DNA of 64,000 nucleotides from positions 15,314,001-15,378,000 of the forward strand of contig JAPYXD010000680.1 in the NCBI GenBank assembly GCA_030998225.1, given 5' to 3'. The position numbers and the translations under genes were made by a program. The notes beneath the pieces are model-generated. The model had not been told where the DNA came from and made no database searches. It saw only the letters and a list, made by a program, of their open reading frames with translations. This DNA is from Diplolepis rosae. Taxonomy: Eukaryota; Arthropoda; Insecta; Hymenoptera; Diplolepididae. The stretch's first letter is position 1; every line of letters starts with the position of its first letter. Below are positions 10,655 through 22,987 of the stretch, in pieces.

Positions 10655-11910
10655 GCAGCCTTGAGGAACACATTCTCATCATAACACTCGCGCTTCGCGT
10701 TCAATTTTCTTTAACTTTTTAATAATATACATGATTAATAAAAATGTATCTTCTTCCAAATATCTCAAAAACGAAAAAAATTCTGAGACTGTCTTTAAGC
10801 AAACGATTTTTTATTTTAACGCTTATTTTGTATCTCACATATTTTGGTTGAAAAATGGAATTTTTAAGTTTTAATATTGTGTTTTTTTTAACAAAACATA
10901 AAAGAAATATAATAATAATAATAATAATTCAAATAAAATTCAATAATACTTGTCAAAAAATATCCTCTGAGAATCAGAGGAGCAGGTCTATAGCAACATT
11001 CGTCAATAGTTCGAGAGTACAAGTATCTTTTAGGCTAGATACAATTAATGCTGGTTTATATTTTCACAAAATTTCAGCCTTCATTTCTCAAAATAAATAT
11101 ACTTTTTCAAGAAGCCACTTGACTTATTATTTTTTCCTTGTAAAGACACATCAGTAGAAGACTGAACTAAAATTTTAGCCCTTAATATCATAAAATAAAA
11201 AAATTATGAATTTTTTCGTAAAAATGGTAATTTTTCATTTTTTTTACTTATGCATTTTTTTAGCATACTTAAATTTAATTATTGTCTATGAAACCTACAC
11301 AATCCTTTAGAGTAAACTCTTAAGAAGTTCTAAAAAAAATTTTAAGTAAAAATAAGTGATTCCACATAAGTGTAGCAACTAAGGGTTAAATAATAATACG
11401 TTTTATCTGAAACTACGTCAGACAAAATTTGTAGACCTTATTGAAACGAATACTTTTACAAACTTAATTTTTTTTTCGTATTTCACATATTATCGTTAAA
11501 AAACTGAATTTTAGATTTTAAATAGTATTTTTTATATTAAAAAGAAAAATATAAATTTCATGAAAAAATATTGCGATTCAAACTTGTAGACCTTTATGTA
11601 GTAAACAATTTTGTACCATAACGTTTTTTCGTATCTCCTATAATTTATATGGAAAATGGAATTTGGATATTAACATTTTTCAAGTTTTAACATGCTGTAA
11701 CTTTCCTAATTTTAGTTTAATCGAAAAATGTTATCAGAATAATTAATTGAAATTTATGAGCACTATCAGAAACCAGTATTGAAATTGTGGATTTTTTCTT
11801 AAAGTTTTTTTCGAAAACACAAAAAATGCTCCTATTTCCACAATTTTGGTTGTATGTGGTTAATTTCCAATACCTTCTCATATGATGAAAATATAAAAAA
11901 ATATAGACAG
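10655..11910 (-). repeat. R1 dispersed repeat, copy a
   Basis: A minus-oriented copy. The tail (GGAACACATTCTCATCATAACACTCGCGCTTCGCG) is at 10,670-10,705, the AT-rich body with ATTTTGTATCTCACATATTTTGG follows, and the head hairpin (ACCTTCTCATATGATGAAAAT) is at about 11,868-11,895. The middle is replaced by a piggyBac-type fragment (J2). The order of blocks matches the best copy at 57.2-58.7 kb. A short (AAT)n run is at 10,908-10,928. Confidence 0.75.
10975..11385. mobile_element. right part of a piggyBac-like element (J2)
   Basis: Shares the blocks ACATCAGTAGAAGACTGAAC, AAATTATGAATTTTTTCGT and GCATTTTTTTAGCATA with the J3 fragment near 43 kb, and more loosely with the right half of element J (33.3-33.6 kb). 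It ends CAACTAAGGG followed by TTAA (11,386-11,389), like the right end of J. The left end and its CCC terminus are missing. It sits inside an R1 copy. Confidence 0.65.
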
Positions 11911-13085
11911 TAAAGAGTCACACATTTATTCAATGGTCTAGGTCAAGCTTCTAAACTAACCTTGATTAGTGCTTCCTGCATCCGCTTGGCAGTTCGCCGG
12001 ATCAGATAAGCGAATTTCTCGCATTACAATAGTCCTGTTTATGAACAGATCTCCTCAAATATCTTCCCGTGAATACTGTCTTTCCAACTCTCATATTCTA
12101 ATAAATCTCCAAAAATCGTCAATCTTTACATAGAACACGTGGTTCACTCACACACTTTCGTCTTTGCGCTTCACGTTTTTTTATTCAACTGATTGTTGTG
12201 CTATTTCATAAAATGTAAACAAGATAAAAGTAGCACACGACTTGCGAATTTCAATATATATTTTTCACCCACTCAATTATAGACACACCCACGATCTACG
12301 ACAATTAACGTTCCGTCATTGATTTAATATGAAAAATGAAAAAGAATCTTTTACACAATTTATTCTACTTAATTTTCAATTTCTGATAAAACTCGGAATC
12401 CATATTTAAAGGCATGACGTGATGAACTGTAATCTTTGGATAAGTATTGTTGATTTTTTAATTCTTGATTTGGTAACAATCATCAGAATGATAAATATCA
12501 ATAACAATATCAACAGTGACAAATCATCAAAATATTGACGAAATTATTTGTGATTGAATAATTTAAATTATTTGAATTGGCTATATAGCATTTTCACCTA
12601 AGTTGATTATATACAAGTAAATGTATATGGTACATGGTAAATGGTACTAATTAATAAAAAATGTATCTCTCTAAATAACTCTTAATCAGACTTATCTAAT
12701 CGAATCTTCAGTCTAGACTGAAGAAAATAGTTCATTAGCTTAACTACTCAATTAGTAAACTATGACATTGTTAATATACTGGTTAGCACAATTAATTTCG
12801 TAATTAATGTTACAATCAGCTTTTCAAAGGTAACAATGCGGGTACTAACATAAACTAAAATAATGGCTGTGCAAAATTATAAGATATCAATGTATTTAGG
12901 CCAGTTAACTATTTTTTGTATACAAATTTCTGTGATTTAATTGAAAAGCTTTTAGTGGTTCTGATCCGGGTTTCACTCACTTCTTAAAAAAGTATTAAAA
13001 CCTCTTCGAAAGAAGTTCCAGAATCTCACGTGTTTAGTTTCGAAAAATCGTTGACCTTGAATGGACAAATTACTCTCGAAGCTTA
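11911..13085. other. AT-rich sequence; one perfect 20-bp palindrome
   Basis: TCTTCAGTCTAGACTGAAGA at 12,705-12,724 is a perfect palindrome. No transposon ends, long open frame or RNA gene were recognised in the rest. Confidence 0.5.
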
Positions 13086-13119
13086 TTAGTGAAAAAATGC
13101 GATATAGAAGACACTAATT

Positions 13120-13340
13120 TTAGGCGACCGGGGAGCTTTTGCAAGCACATGGTTGCCACTCGTAACGTTCCGAGAGATCGAGGTTGCCGGTGGCACGGCC
13201 CGTGGAAACCTGTCGGGCCGTGGCCGCGGTACAGCCTCGAAAGCCCTCGTATTCGTCTGGAATGTGGGTGAATCCGCTGAGTTTGCGCACGACGATGTTC
13301 GTCTGACTTCGGTAATTTTCGCTAGAACACGATGAAAGCT
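13120..13340. other. GC-richer island, possible unrecognised exon
   Basis: About 200 bp clearly richer in G and C than the surroundings (GGTGGCACGGCCCGTGG, GGGCCGTGGCCGCGG). It carries two overlapping plus-strand open frames of about 60 codons; neither resembles a protein I know. It could be a host exon, a CpG-rich regulatory patch or part of an unrecognised transposon. Confidence 0.25.
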
Positions 13341-13514
13341 CAGGACTAAGCGCTCTTGAAATTCACACTTTGAAAAATATAAGAGGACGTTCTATACACG
13401 ATAAACCAGACTTACGGTTGGAATGTGATTTACAGAAGTATTAATTCATTAATTAGAATGAGATAAATTTGAGAAACCCAAGGTTTACTTCTCAAGTTTG
13501 GAGAAAATTATTGC

Positions 13515-15890
13515 ACTGAAAAAAATGAGAGGGAGCGCATGAATGTTCCGCAAATTCTATAATTCCTAAAATTTATTTTACCGAAATCCATATAACCGAA
13601 ATATCAGTCGCTTTAATTTTTAAATCCACATCATTTTTTCTGTGAAGAATGCCTTTCAAAATTCAGAAAAAACGGTTTTTATAAAAGTGTATGTCTGTAA
13701 GTCGTATACTCGATAACTCTCGATACACTCTAAAACAGACTATTGAATTCCAAACGATTCCTTTTACTATTAAAGGATTTTCTATTAAAAATTGACATAG
13801 GAGTATATCATTTTACAGTTAAAGGATTGTCGTTTCAAATGACATCCTTTTACTGTCAAAGTATTTCCTTTGGTCTGGAAAAGAAATCCTTTGTCATACA
13901 ATGGAAATATAATTTCGAGGATAAAAGAAATCAAATTGTACACACACTAAAAAATGTCTATCGATAGTGAAATTACGTTCCTTTCAGAATGCATCCATTG
14001 AAATTAAGCAGATTTCTTTTGTCTCTCAACAGAATTGTTTCCCTGTTACAAAACTCATCTGTAAGAGGCAAAAAGAAAATAGTTCTACCGATGAACGATT
14101 ATTTTTGACTCTGAAAAGAAATGCTCTAATTATTGAAGGCTTGCACTTCTAGACTAGCAGACGAAGTGCGCCTGCGCATTAGTGAGTGTACATCGTCTAA
14201 TGCCTAAGAGTGCAATATGTGCGTGTAATTTTTGTGTTGCGCAATATATATATATTAAAATAATTTTGTATACGACGTTTTGATTTTGAAAACGTAATTG
14301 TACTGGGATATTTGGGAAATGAATAAAATAGTCCATAAATCAAATTCAAAGATATTCCCAAGAATGTCAATGAAAGAATTGAAGAAACTGAAATCGTGAT
14401 AACGGAGTGTGAAAAGGAGAAAGTGTCCTCGTTTTTTTGTCTCAGGCTTTCTGTGTCTAGATTATTTTCAAAAGATTATTTAAACGATCGAATGCATTAC
14501 AGGTAGTTGTTACAAAGAAACATATCGCTGTTCCAGCTATATTATTAACTATCCTAACCATAAATGTGGCTATTATAGCCTAAAAAATCCTCGTGACAGC
14601 TACACATTTTTTTCCGTGTAAGAGTTTCGTATGTATAATTTTTTATACAATTATTCATTTCATGACATATACAGTTGTATATTCAAATTCAAAATTATTA
14701 GTGAAATGTTTACTATAGAATTTGTTGTGAAATTTAAAATGCAACAAAGTTTAAAAATTATTTTGTAACACTTTTTCAACATTATATTTGATAGACTATG
14801 GACTTTTAATTTTACACGTATTGGAAAATTTGTAATGCATCAAGCAAAGTTAAATCTTCTAAATTTCTTCAAGCTGAATTCTAAGACGGTTCGTTATTAT
14901 GTTATTGAAAATGATCGATTTAATATTGGCATTTGTCAATGTTGGGCTTGTATACATTTCTTATAGGTTATATCATAGAATTTGTTTTCTTTTAACATCG
15001 AAATTATTCTTCCTTCGTACGACAAAGGATTTCATATCCAGACCAAAGGAAATACTTTAGCATAACAGGAAATCCTTTAAAAGTTAAAGTATTGCCAATT
15101 TTGAATAGAAAATCCATTAATAGTGAACGGAATCGTTTGACAGTCAATAGTCTGTTTTTAGAGTGCAATATGATATAACCTAATAAGAAAGGTACACAAG
15201 CCCAACTTTGACAAATGCCAGTATTAAATCTATCATTTTCAATACTATAATAACGAACCGTTCTAGATTTCAGCTTAAAGAAATTTTAAGATAGAATTTG
15301 GATGAAAACCATAATATTCAATGAAATTCAAGCACGCTTTACAAAATCGATTTAAAAAAGGACGACTGATAACCCTTCTATGGTTAAAAGCATTAAAAAT
15401 TAATAAATTTATAATGCTTCGATTGTCAGAAGCAATGAAAAATGAGGTTATGCGGATAAAAATTGTTTGTTTTGGTCTACGCATCTTCCAAAATTTTTAC
15501 ATCGCACTCTGGGATTCCTAATATTTTGAAGAAATCTATTTCCTTGACGCATCCATATTAATTAATCGCGATGATAAAAGAATATATCGCGCAACACAAA
15601 AATTAATCGCACATACTCGTATTGCACTGTTAAGCATTAAACGATGTACACTCACTGATGCGCAGGCACACTTCGTCTGCTAACCTACAAATGGAATCCT
15701 TTAATAGTTAAAGGATTTCTTTTCTGAATCAAAAGAAATCGTTTATTGGTAAAACTATTTTCGTTTTGCATTTTACAGATGAGTTTTTCAACGGTGAAAC
15801 GATTTTGTTGATAGAAAAAAGAAATCTGCTTAATTTCAATGGATGCATTCTAAAAGGAACGCAATTTCACTATCAATAAATCTTTACTAA
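13515..15890. repeat. interleaved inverted-repeat complex
   Basis: Several blocks recur in reverse complement. Block a (13,727-13,905, CTCTAAAACAGACTATTGAA...) pairs with a' (15,019-15,165). Block c (13,960-14,260) pairs with c' (15,580-15,890). Block e (14,868-14,996) pairs with e' (15,168-15,300). The order is a, c, e, a', e', c', so arms c-e and e'-c' fold around a' while a also pairs with a'. CACTGAAAAAAATG at 13,517 and its inverse near 14,617 look like MITE ends. The 15,300-15,580 stretch has no partner. There is no transposase. It is probably a fold-back element rearranged by a second insertion or inversion. Confidence 0.75.
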
Positions 15891-15974
15891 TGCTAATACA
15901 AAATTGTTTACTACATGAAGATGTACAAATTTCAATTGCAATTTTTTTTTACAACATGTATATTTTTCTTTTAA

Positions 15975-16547
15975 GGGAACTAGGAAGTCAATAAATTGAT
16001 TTTTTTTTGCATTTTTCAATAGCATTACTATTCAAAAGGTAAGTGCCAAAGCAGGAAATATAATCTTATTTTATTTTTGTTCCGTTTTGCAGTGATTGCA
16101 AAAAAACGGAGGTTCAGATCGGTTTGAAATTTTTTTTGCTTTCGCAGAACATGTTCCTTTACGGGCTGAACCTCCGTATTAAGCTGTAAAAATTTCTGAT
16201 TTTGAGAAAAAAATTCGTAAACATAAATTTTTTGTGAAAAATTTTCTTGAATTTTTAGAAAATTTTTAAATTTTTTTTTATTTAAACAGGTTCAGCCCAG
16301 AAAGGGAAGTATCACAAACACAACGCACTTTGAAAAATTCAGTTCTCATTATTAGAACATTTTTTTTTGTTGGTTAAATTGTTTATTTAATTATATAATT
16401 GTATGTTGGAATTTTTCAATAAAAAAATATTTTTTTTCATTCTATTCAATTGTTATAAGTAACCCATGAAAAAAAATTTATTTATACCTTGATATTTACT
16501 TTTTAATTAGACTTTGAAAATAGAATTAGTTTGACTTCCTAATCCTC
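15975..16547. mobile_element. TTAA element P
   Basis: Bounded by TTAA on both sides (15,971-15,974 and 16,548-16,551). The ends are inverted: GGGAACTAGGAAGTCAA on the left, GAGGATTAGGAAGTCAA read inward from the right. It interrupts R1 body sequence. Inside, ACGGAGGTTCAG and CTGAACCTCCGT form a hairpin at 16,108-16,174. A CATTTTTCAATAG acceptor-like site is followed closely by AAAAGGTAAGTG, a good splice donor. The TTAA target is the piggyBac hallmark; no transposase remains. Confidence 0.75.
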
Positions 16548-16588
16548 TTAAAATTAAAATATTGAAAATCGAAAATTCAATCTTTTAA

Positions 16589-17291
16589 GGCAGGGGCCTG
16601 CTTTATAGGGTCCAAAAAATCGAAAAAAAAATTTTCCCATGAATCAACCGTAAGCTAAAGGACTACTACATGGAGCAGGAATAGCCGAGTAGCAGAGTAC
16701 CAGCGTAAGTTATTGAAATTATTACTTATTGCTATTTGAAAACTTTAAAGCGTTTTTTTCGGTTTTCTATTTTTACGATTTTTTTAAGTGTTGCGTGCAA
16801 GATAAAAAAAAACTAAATCAGATAGTGAATCTATTCCAGAGGCATTATCTTCAGTTATACTTTCTCTTGTCCGTGAACGGAAAGGGATTGAGCAAAAAAA
16901 TGTTTTAACGTGTTTGGCAGGTAGTTGAAACAATTTTTTTGCCTCAAAAATCACTTTTTTTGTTAAAACTTGCGAAAATTTCGAAATTTTAATTTTTTTT
17001 CGGATTTTGCTTGTTTAAGTAGAAGAAAACTATACAAAAAATAACGATCTGCAATATTTTTTGTATCCGATAAAAATTGCGAACGCTATCTTGTACGCAG
17101 ATGAGGTATTTCAACGTCGAGGCGCTCTACGAGATAGTATAATGCATTGCTGCATGTCACAAATTTTTTTTCGAACTTCAAATATATAAGAAAATATCTC
17201 CAAAACTGTGTTTTATTGAGTTATTTATTTGCCTTCCAAAAACGCTTCGCAAAAACCGGTGAATTTCGGCCTTCTAAAGCAGGCCCCTGCC
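16589..17291. mobile_element. TTAA element N
   Basis: Exactly flanked by TTAA (16,585-16,588 and 17,292-17,295), with 17-bp inverted ends GGCAGGGGCCTGCTTTA. R1 body on both sides joins cleanly when it is removed. It contains a strong splice donor (CAGCGTAAGT) at about 16,700. A 40-codon open stretch at 16,806-16,928 includes SIPEALSSVILSLVRERKG and a possible donor GGCAGGTAGT. The protein is not recognised. It may be a gene remnant of an autonomous parent or a captured exon. Confidence 0.82.
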
Positions 17292-17584
17292 TTAAACATA
17301 ATATGTGAAATACAAAAGAAAAGTAAGAATGAAAAATTGTTTGCATCAAAACAAATTTTGTCTGGCACAGTGTCTGATAAAGCGTATATTTTTTTTCATT
17401 TCAATTTCATAAAAATACGATTGAAAATTCCACTTTTTAAACAAAATATGTGAGCTACAAAATAAACGTCGAAATACAAAATCGTTTGCTTAAATCAAAT
17501 CTACAATATTTTTTCATTATTGAGATATTTATAAGAATATAAACTATTCAAACATGTAAATTATTATAAAGTTACAAACATGTA

Positions 17585-18934
17585 GGGGAGAAGCGGCGAA
17601 ATTGGCGCATCGTCTAAATTGGCGCACCCTATTTTTCAGAAAATGATAACATAACAAAAAATAAAAATAGTTCTATCGTGTGCATTCTTGTATGATATGT
17701 ATTTGATAGAAAAAATTATAAAAATCTAATTGCTTAATACAGTTTTATTGCGATTAATCGTTTTTTGGCATAATGGTTATGTTCGAAGCCATTGAGTTAA
17801 ATCGTTAAATAATAGTAATTCAAGGTGAATTAGATTAATGCAACGATTTTATAATCTTTGATATTTAATCTTACGATTAGGATAGAATATTTGTATGGAA
17901 AAATAAGCATTTTACGTAAAAAGTATTTAATTAATGAACGATGCACTTGCGGCAAAATTGGCGTATACGAGATTCAAATCAGAGGCGAAGTTGGCACACG
18001 TGTTGTGTTTCTGGAAACCGGTGACTGAAGTCAAGTGCTCGGATGTTTATGATTGAAAATATAAAGAAGATAGTAAGTACACAATTATTAATATATAGAT
18101 ATATAAATTTTAATGTTGCTGGCCTTTTCTGCTAATCTTTTTCTTAAGATTTTTTGTGACATGGGAGGTAATGTGGTTCGCAAAACTGATGTAACGACTT
18201 TGTAAGGTTATATTCATTGGAACAATCAGTGGTTAAATTTTTTTTTTTAAGTTTGAGGTATTAAGACATTTTAAAAGCGATTTTTAATAATTAATTTGCA
18301 GTCTGACAGTGTTTTGAAAGTTTTCTCGATTTTAAGATGTGAAAGCAATGTAAGTAAAAAATTTGTATTTTTGATTGATTGTTTCTATTATTTATAAGTC
18401 TTCTAAAGTTAATAATTGTATATACTTCTGATTACAAATTCAAATAATTCTCTATAAAAATGATTTCAATTTGAATATTCACTTAAATATCCACAATTTC
18501 CAGTATTTTATTGTACAAATATAAAATATATTTTAACTTTGTCTGGTTTATGTGAATAAAGGTATAAAAAACTTCAAATATCTTGATATACTATCTCAAA
18601 TTTAGTTTCAAATTATAACTACCTCTTTTCATCAACCTTTGCTACTGAAATGTAATTCTAAATCTATGAAAATATAACTAATACGTGGCAAGAGAAGATT
18701 ATAATATTAGTGCGTCAATTTACCCGACATGGCGGGTAAATTGACGCAGGTGCAGTCCTTCGGAAATCTGAATAAAAACCTGCTTTAATAATTTTCAATG
18801 CAATCTTTATTCATTGGAAAGTATAGAAAAGATATCCAGCTATTAAATAAATATTTTTTCATAATTTTTAATCATATACTTTCTTTTTAAACTCGCACTT
18901 TCTATTAGGTGCGCCAATTTCGCCGCTTCTCCCC
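17585..18934. mobile_element. TA-flanked element O
   Basis: The inverted ends GGGGAGAAGCGGCGAAATTG are perfect over at least 25 bp, with TA on both sides (17,583-17,584 and 18,935-18,936). Removing it restores R1 sequence (ACATGTATACAGAAAATCG). The AATTGGCG phrase recurs in the interior. A hairpin with 17-bp arms, TGCGTCAATTTACCCG / CGGGTAAATTGACGCA, lies at 18,711-18,749. A short frame near 18,160 reads MGGNVVRKTDVTTL, which faintly recalls the start of pogo/CENP-B-type DNA-binding proteins. The TA target fits a Tc1/mariner/pogo relative; no catalytic domain is present. Confidence 0.8.
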
Positions 18935-19479
18935 TATACAGAAAATCGAACGCGAAGCGCGAGTATTATGAGAACGTGTTCCTTGAGGCTGATAGAGCCT
19001 TAAGTAAATTGAATTTCCTTTTCCATTTGACATCAAAAACAAATTTAGTAACTTCGTGAAAATGTAATTCACATCTACAATATTATGAAATTGACTTGAG
19101 CTGCAGTATCAAATTACAAGAAATAAACTTATATGTATGCGAAGAATATAAGACCGAGTCCAATGCGCGAGGTCCAAACAGAACGGAGCGCGAAGCGTGA
19201 CGATCGAATCGCGCGCCCTAGGCGCGCTCAAATTTGCAGATTTTCATATTTCCGATTCATTACATAACCTAATGTTTATATTTCTAAATAACTATGTATG
19301 TGAATTTTTATTTCTCCGAATCATTATTTGACATTATTTTTATATTACCAAAACATCACTTAACCTAATTCTTATTTATCATGATTTTTATATTTCCGAA
19401 TTACTATTTCTTTTAATTCCCACTTTACCGAATTGTCATGTTGCAGAAAAACCATTTGACCTAAAACACATACGAACAA

Positions 19480-20614
19480 AAAATAACGGCGCCAAAATCA
19501 AACGCTTCGCTAGCAAATTTGAGCGCGCCTGGAGTGAGCGAGTCGGTTGTCGCTCTTTACGCTTGGTCTTATATTCTTTGCATACATTCAAGTTTATTTC
19601 TTTTAGTTTGATACTGAAGCTCAAGGCAATTTTATAATATTGTGAATGAGAATTACATTTTTTCAAAGTTACTAAATTTTTTGATTTCAAATGAAAAAGG
19701 AAATTCTATTTAACTCTAATATAATTCAATCTGCTTCAATGTGTTATAAATTGATGTGAATACTTCTTGAGAAATTTTAGTTATGGTTAATTCGAACGAC
19801 AGGTTTTTGGTTTATGATATTTAAACTCGCAAATTTGAGCATGCCTAGGACATGCGATTTGATCGTCTAGCTTCGCGCTCGATTTTTTATATACATTTAT
19901 ATAAAATGTATATAATATATATACATACATTATACATATACATTTCTTAAACTTTGTGAAGATTTACATGATGAAAATAATTTATTTTCTTCCAAATATC
20001 TCAATGATGAAAAGAAATTGTAGAGTTTATTTAAGCAAACAATTTCAACGCCCGTTTCGTATCTCACATATTTTGGTCAAAAAATTGAATTTTTTATTTT
20101 CAATAGAGTTTTTTTAAATCAATGCATGAAATATACAACTTCTTAAATAATATCCTGATGAGAATTTGTAGGCATCATTCAGGCAAACACTTTTCTATCT
20201 CAACGTTTTTTTCGTATATGTCACATGATTTGTTTAAATAATGGAATTTTGGATTTTAAATATAATTTTTTTAAATTAAGAAGGAAAATATACATCTTAT
20301 GAACAAAATTTCCGATTCAAATTCGTAGATCTTTATGTAGTAAACAAATTTGTATCATAACTTTTTTTCGTATTTCGTATAATTTAACTGAAAAATGGAA
20401 TTTAGATATTGAATTTCTTCAAGTTTTAACATACTATTATTTTCCTCATTTCGGTTCTATCGAAAAATATTAATGGGATAATTGGTAGAGATTTTGTAAA
20501 AACAACTTTTTCTGACTCAGGGGGTCTCAAAACGTAAAAATTTGATGAAAATTCCGAAAGTTATTTTTCACATAAAACTAATACTTTCTCATACGATGAG
20601 AATGTAAAAATAAG
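19480..20614 (-). repeat. R1 dispersed repeat, copy c
   Basis: A minus-oriented copy facing copy b tail to tail. Tail blocks run from 19,497 to 19,712, with further GC-rich tail near 19,830-19,890. The body has GTATCTCACATATTTTGGTC. The head at 20,515-20,610 contains GACTCAGGGGGTCTCAAAAC and the hairpin CTTTCTCATACGATGAGAAT. The head is nearly identical to the 57.2-kb copy read in reverse. A TA-rich low-complexity tract lies at 19,886-19,950. Confidence 0.8.
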
Positions 20615-20619
20615 TAGTC

Positions 20620-21207
20620 ATGCTACCATGTTTATTAGTACCAACAGTTTTTAGAAACTTTTTTACTAACAGAGGTGGCAAAATTACTCATTTTCTTAGT
20701 GTATAGTTGATTGAACCGGATAAAACAATTTAAAATGTTTTGATAAGTTATACGGGGATTTTTTCGGATTACAAAGATTTTAAGGCACTCTGGATGATTG
20801 CAAAAGTTTTCATATAATTGAACTAACGTTAATTGAATTCCTGGCTCTGGAAGTAATTTTCTAGGATTATATGTTGTTATGTAAAATTAAAGATATTGCA
20901 GATGTCCACAAAGTATTGTAGAAGATTATGAAGGATTAAATAGGGATTGCAAAAGACTAGAAGTCATGGTATGAAGGATTAAGTAGAGTTTCTTAAATGA
21001 GATCACAGAGAATTACCAAAGATTTAAAATATTAAAATAAATTGCATGGGATTAAAGTATTTTAGATGGTATTACACGAAATTGAATAAGATTTCAAGAG
21101 TTTTAGAGAATAATAGTGTAATTATTATTATATAATGAGAGATTCTAAGGAATTTCAGAGAATCCTATAACAATCAAACGAGACTACTTGCAGGATTACA
21201 TGACACA
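20620..21207. repeat. degenerate GGATTA-type low-complexity repeat
   Basis: From about 20,760 the sequence repeats loose GGATTACA / AGATTTTAA phrases in a purine-rich strand. The last part, CAATCAAACGAGACTACTTG (21,175 onward), recurs at 26,347 in the same orientation, each time next to the end of a related MITE. No coding signal. Confidence 0.5.
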
Positions 21208-21470
21208 CTGAAAAAACAGTACAGCTGAGAGAACTATATTTTGGTCCTTAGAACCAGAAAATATCGCTATCAGACCAATGCTACGGTATGGTCCTTAGAA
21301 CTATACGAGTATAGGTGAGGCAGCTATACTGGTATTCCTAAACGTCATATTGCTCCGCGAAGGATACAAGTTCGTTCATACGACAATACGATGTATAGCG
21401 ATCGTTAATAAAATATTATGCCTGTTATAACAATGCATGCGATAGAGTTGTCGCATGTTCTGTAATCCAG
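21208..21470. mobile_element. MITE-like sequence beginning CACTGAAAAAACAG
   Basis: The end CACTGAAAAAACAGTACAGC TGAGAGAACTATA resembles the reverse complement of 26,100-26,344, where the same end is split by another MITE. The interior has repeated CTATAC and GGTCCTTAGAA phrases. The right limit is not clear, so the end coordinate is approximate. Confidence 0.5.
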
Positions 21471-21788
21471 AGCTTTAATTATAAATAATAGAAAATTAAA
21501 AAATGATGGTCAAATTATTGTAACTATGTTAGTACTTACCTTCAAAAGCTTCGATATATTTCCTTAATCCCCAATCAGTCATTGTTTTCTTCACCCACTC
21601 GTCCGTGGCTGGTGTGAATTTTCGCGTGTGATAAAACAATACGCGATTCACAAAAATGATCTTTCAAACAAAGAAAAAATGCTTCATACAAATCGACAAA
21701 CGCTTCGAAAAAATGACACTTCTTTCTCATTTCGAGGTTAGAGTCGCGTGTATGCGAAGCAATATATAGGTCGCACGGAAAACCAGTA

Positions 21789-22188
21789 TACACGGAGAAA
21801 AATGGAGGGTCAGCCTGAATATCTAGAGGGTCAGGTCGACCAAATATGATGATCGACTATAGGACAGCCTTCTAGATAATCAAAGTGATCATCTGTAGAG
21901 GGTCAGAAAAAAAAAATCGATTTGATGATTGTAGAAGATCGATTTGATCATCCTTGAGGGTCGGAATGAAAATTTAAAACAAGATATTCAACTTGATCAT
22001 CCCAGAGGATCGATTTGATTATCTTGATAGTGTGACTGTTTCTCTGTGGTAATCAAGCTGATCATAAATCGAGAGTCTCCCTGATTATGTCAATAAAATT
22101 ATGGAAGGACTATTTGATAATCTAGAGGGTCGGACTGACTCTCAAAATTTTGAACCTCTAACTTCGATCCTCCGTTTTTCTCCGTGTA
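21789..22188. mobile_element. MITE with CACGGAGAAAAA ends, 400 bp
   Basis: Left TACACGGAGAAAAATGGAGG and right CCTCCGTTTTTCTCCGTGTA are inverted over about 22 bp, with TA at each edge. The interior repeats GATCGATTTGATCATCC-like units in both orientations (for example near 21,920, 21,990 and 22,060), typical of clustered binding sites. No open frame. Confidence 0.85.
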
Positions 22189-22987
22189 CGCTCTGTGCGT
22201 GACTGCAGCGCCATAGCATAAGTGAACTAAAGGAGGCTGTTCGAGAGCTTTTACAATGTATTATAATGGGGCTTGGTTATAAAAATGTTTATTATCAATA
22301 AAAAAAAAAAAACAATTTAATTCACCTTAAAATTCAATTGTTTTTCCTTGTGAAGTATTTGTGTGAAATCAGCAGTAAAAAGTAAGTGGGTCAGAATTTC
22401 TGAAACGGATCACCCGATTTGGATGAAAATTCAAATCTACTTCAAAATGATTTTTTACGATAGTGTTTACCATTCCTGGCCTAAACCTAAAGTGATTTCG
22501 TTCAACAAATTTTTTTGTTTATAATATTAACAATTAAAGATTTTTGTCACTTTTTTTTGTAAAATTAATTCTGGCTGATCTAATTATCCGATTTTTATGT
22601 TTTTTGTGACAATGGAATCGTCATTTAACATAGATTGACTATGATTTATACCGATTTGAAAACTTAAAATTTTATGTGAAATTTTAATAATTGTTTATAA
22701 CAAATTGATAAACAAATGTCTTCTTCATCGGATTTCGACTGGAAAAAAACCACATGTACTTCATTCAATTATCTTTCATATTTCGTTGAGAAAAAAAATC
22801 GCCCGCATTTTGGAACGATCCAATTCGGTCGAAAACATAGTCGCGCGAGGTGCCAAAACTGTGCCGTTCGCTCGCGCGGATTTATTCTTCACTGCGCAAA
22901 TGCTTCGTGCTATGTAAAAAGGATTTGTCGGGTGAATAAATAAACGTAACAAAATACTTACTTGGAACATTTAATGATGAATAACTA

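Larger units (their letters stand above)
15880..19245 (+). repeat. R1 dispersed repeat, copy b (three insertions inside)
   Basis: R1 body sequence (CTACATGAAGATGTACAAATTTCAATT...) starts near 15,885 and is resumed after each of three insertions (P, N and O). It finishes with the GC-rich tail at 18,937-19,245: ACAGAAAATCGAACGCGAAG, GTTCCTTGAGGCTGATAGAG, then CGCGCGCCCTAGGCGCGCTC. Without the insertions the R1 part is roughly 0.75 kb. The head hairpin is missing. Confidence 0.75.

Noticed and set aside
15321..15521. 66-codon frames on both strands within the palindrome complex
   Set aside because: Fully overlapping frames on opposite strands with no motif; most likely chance.
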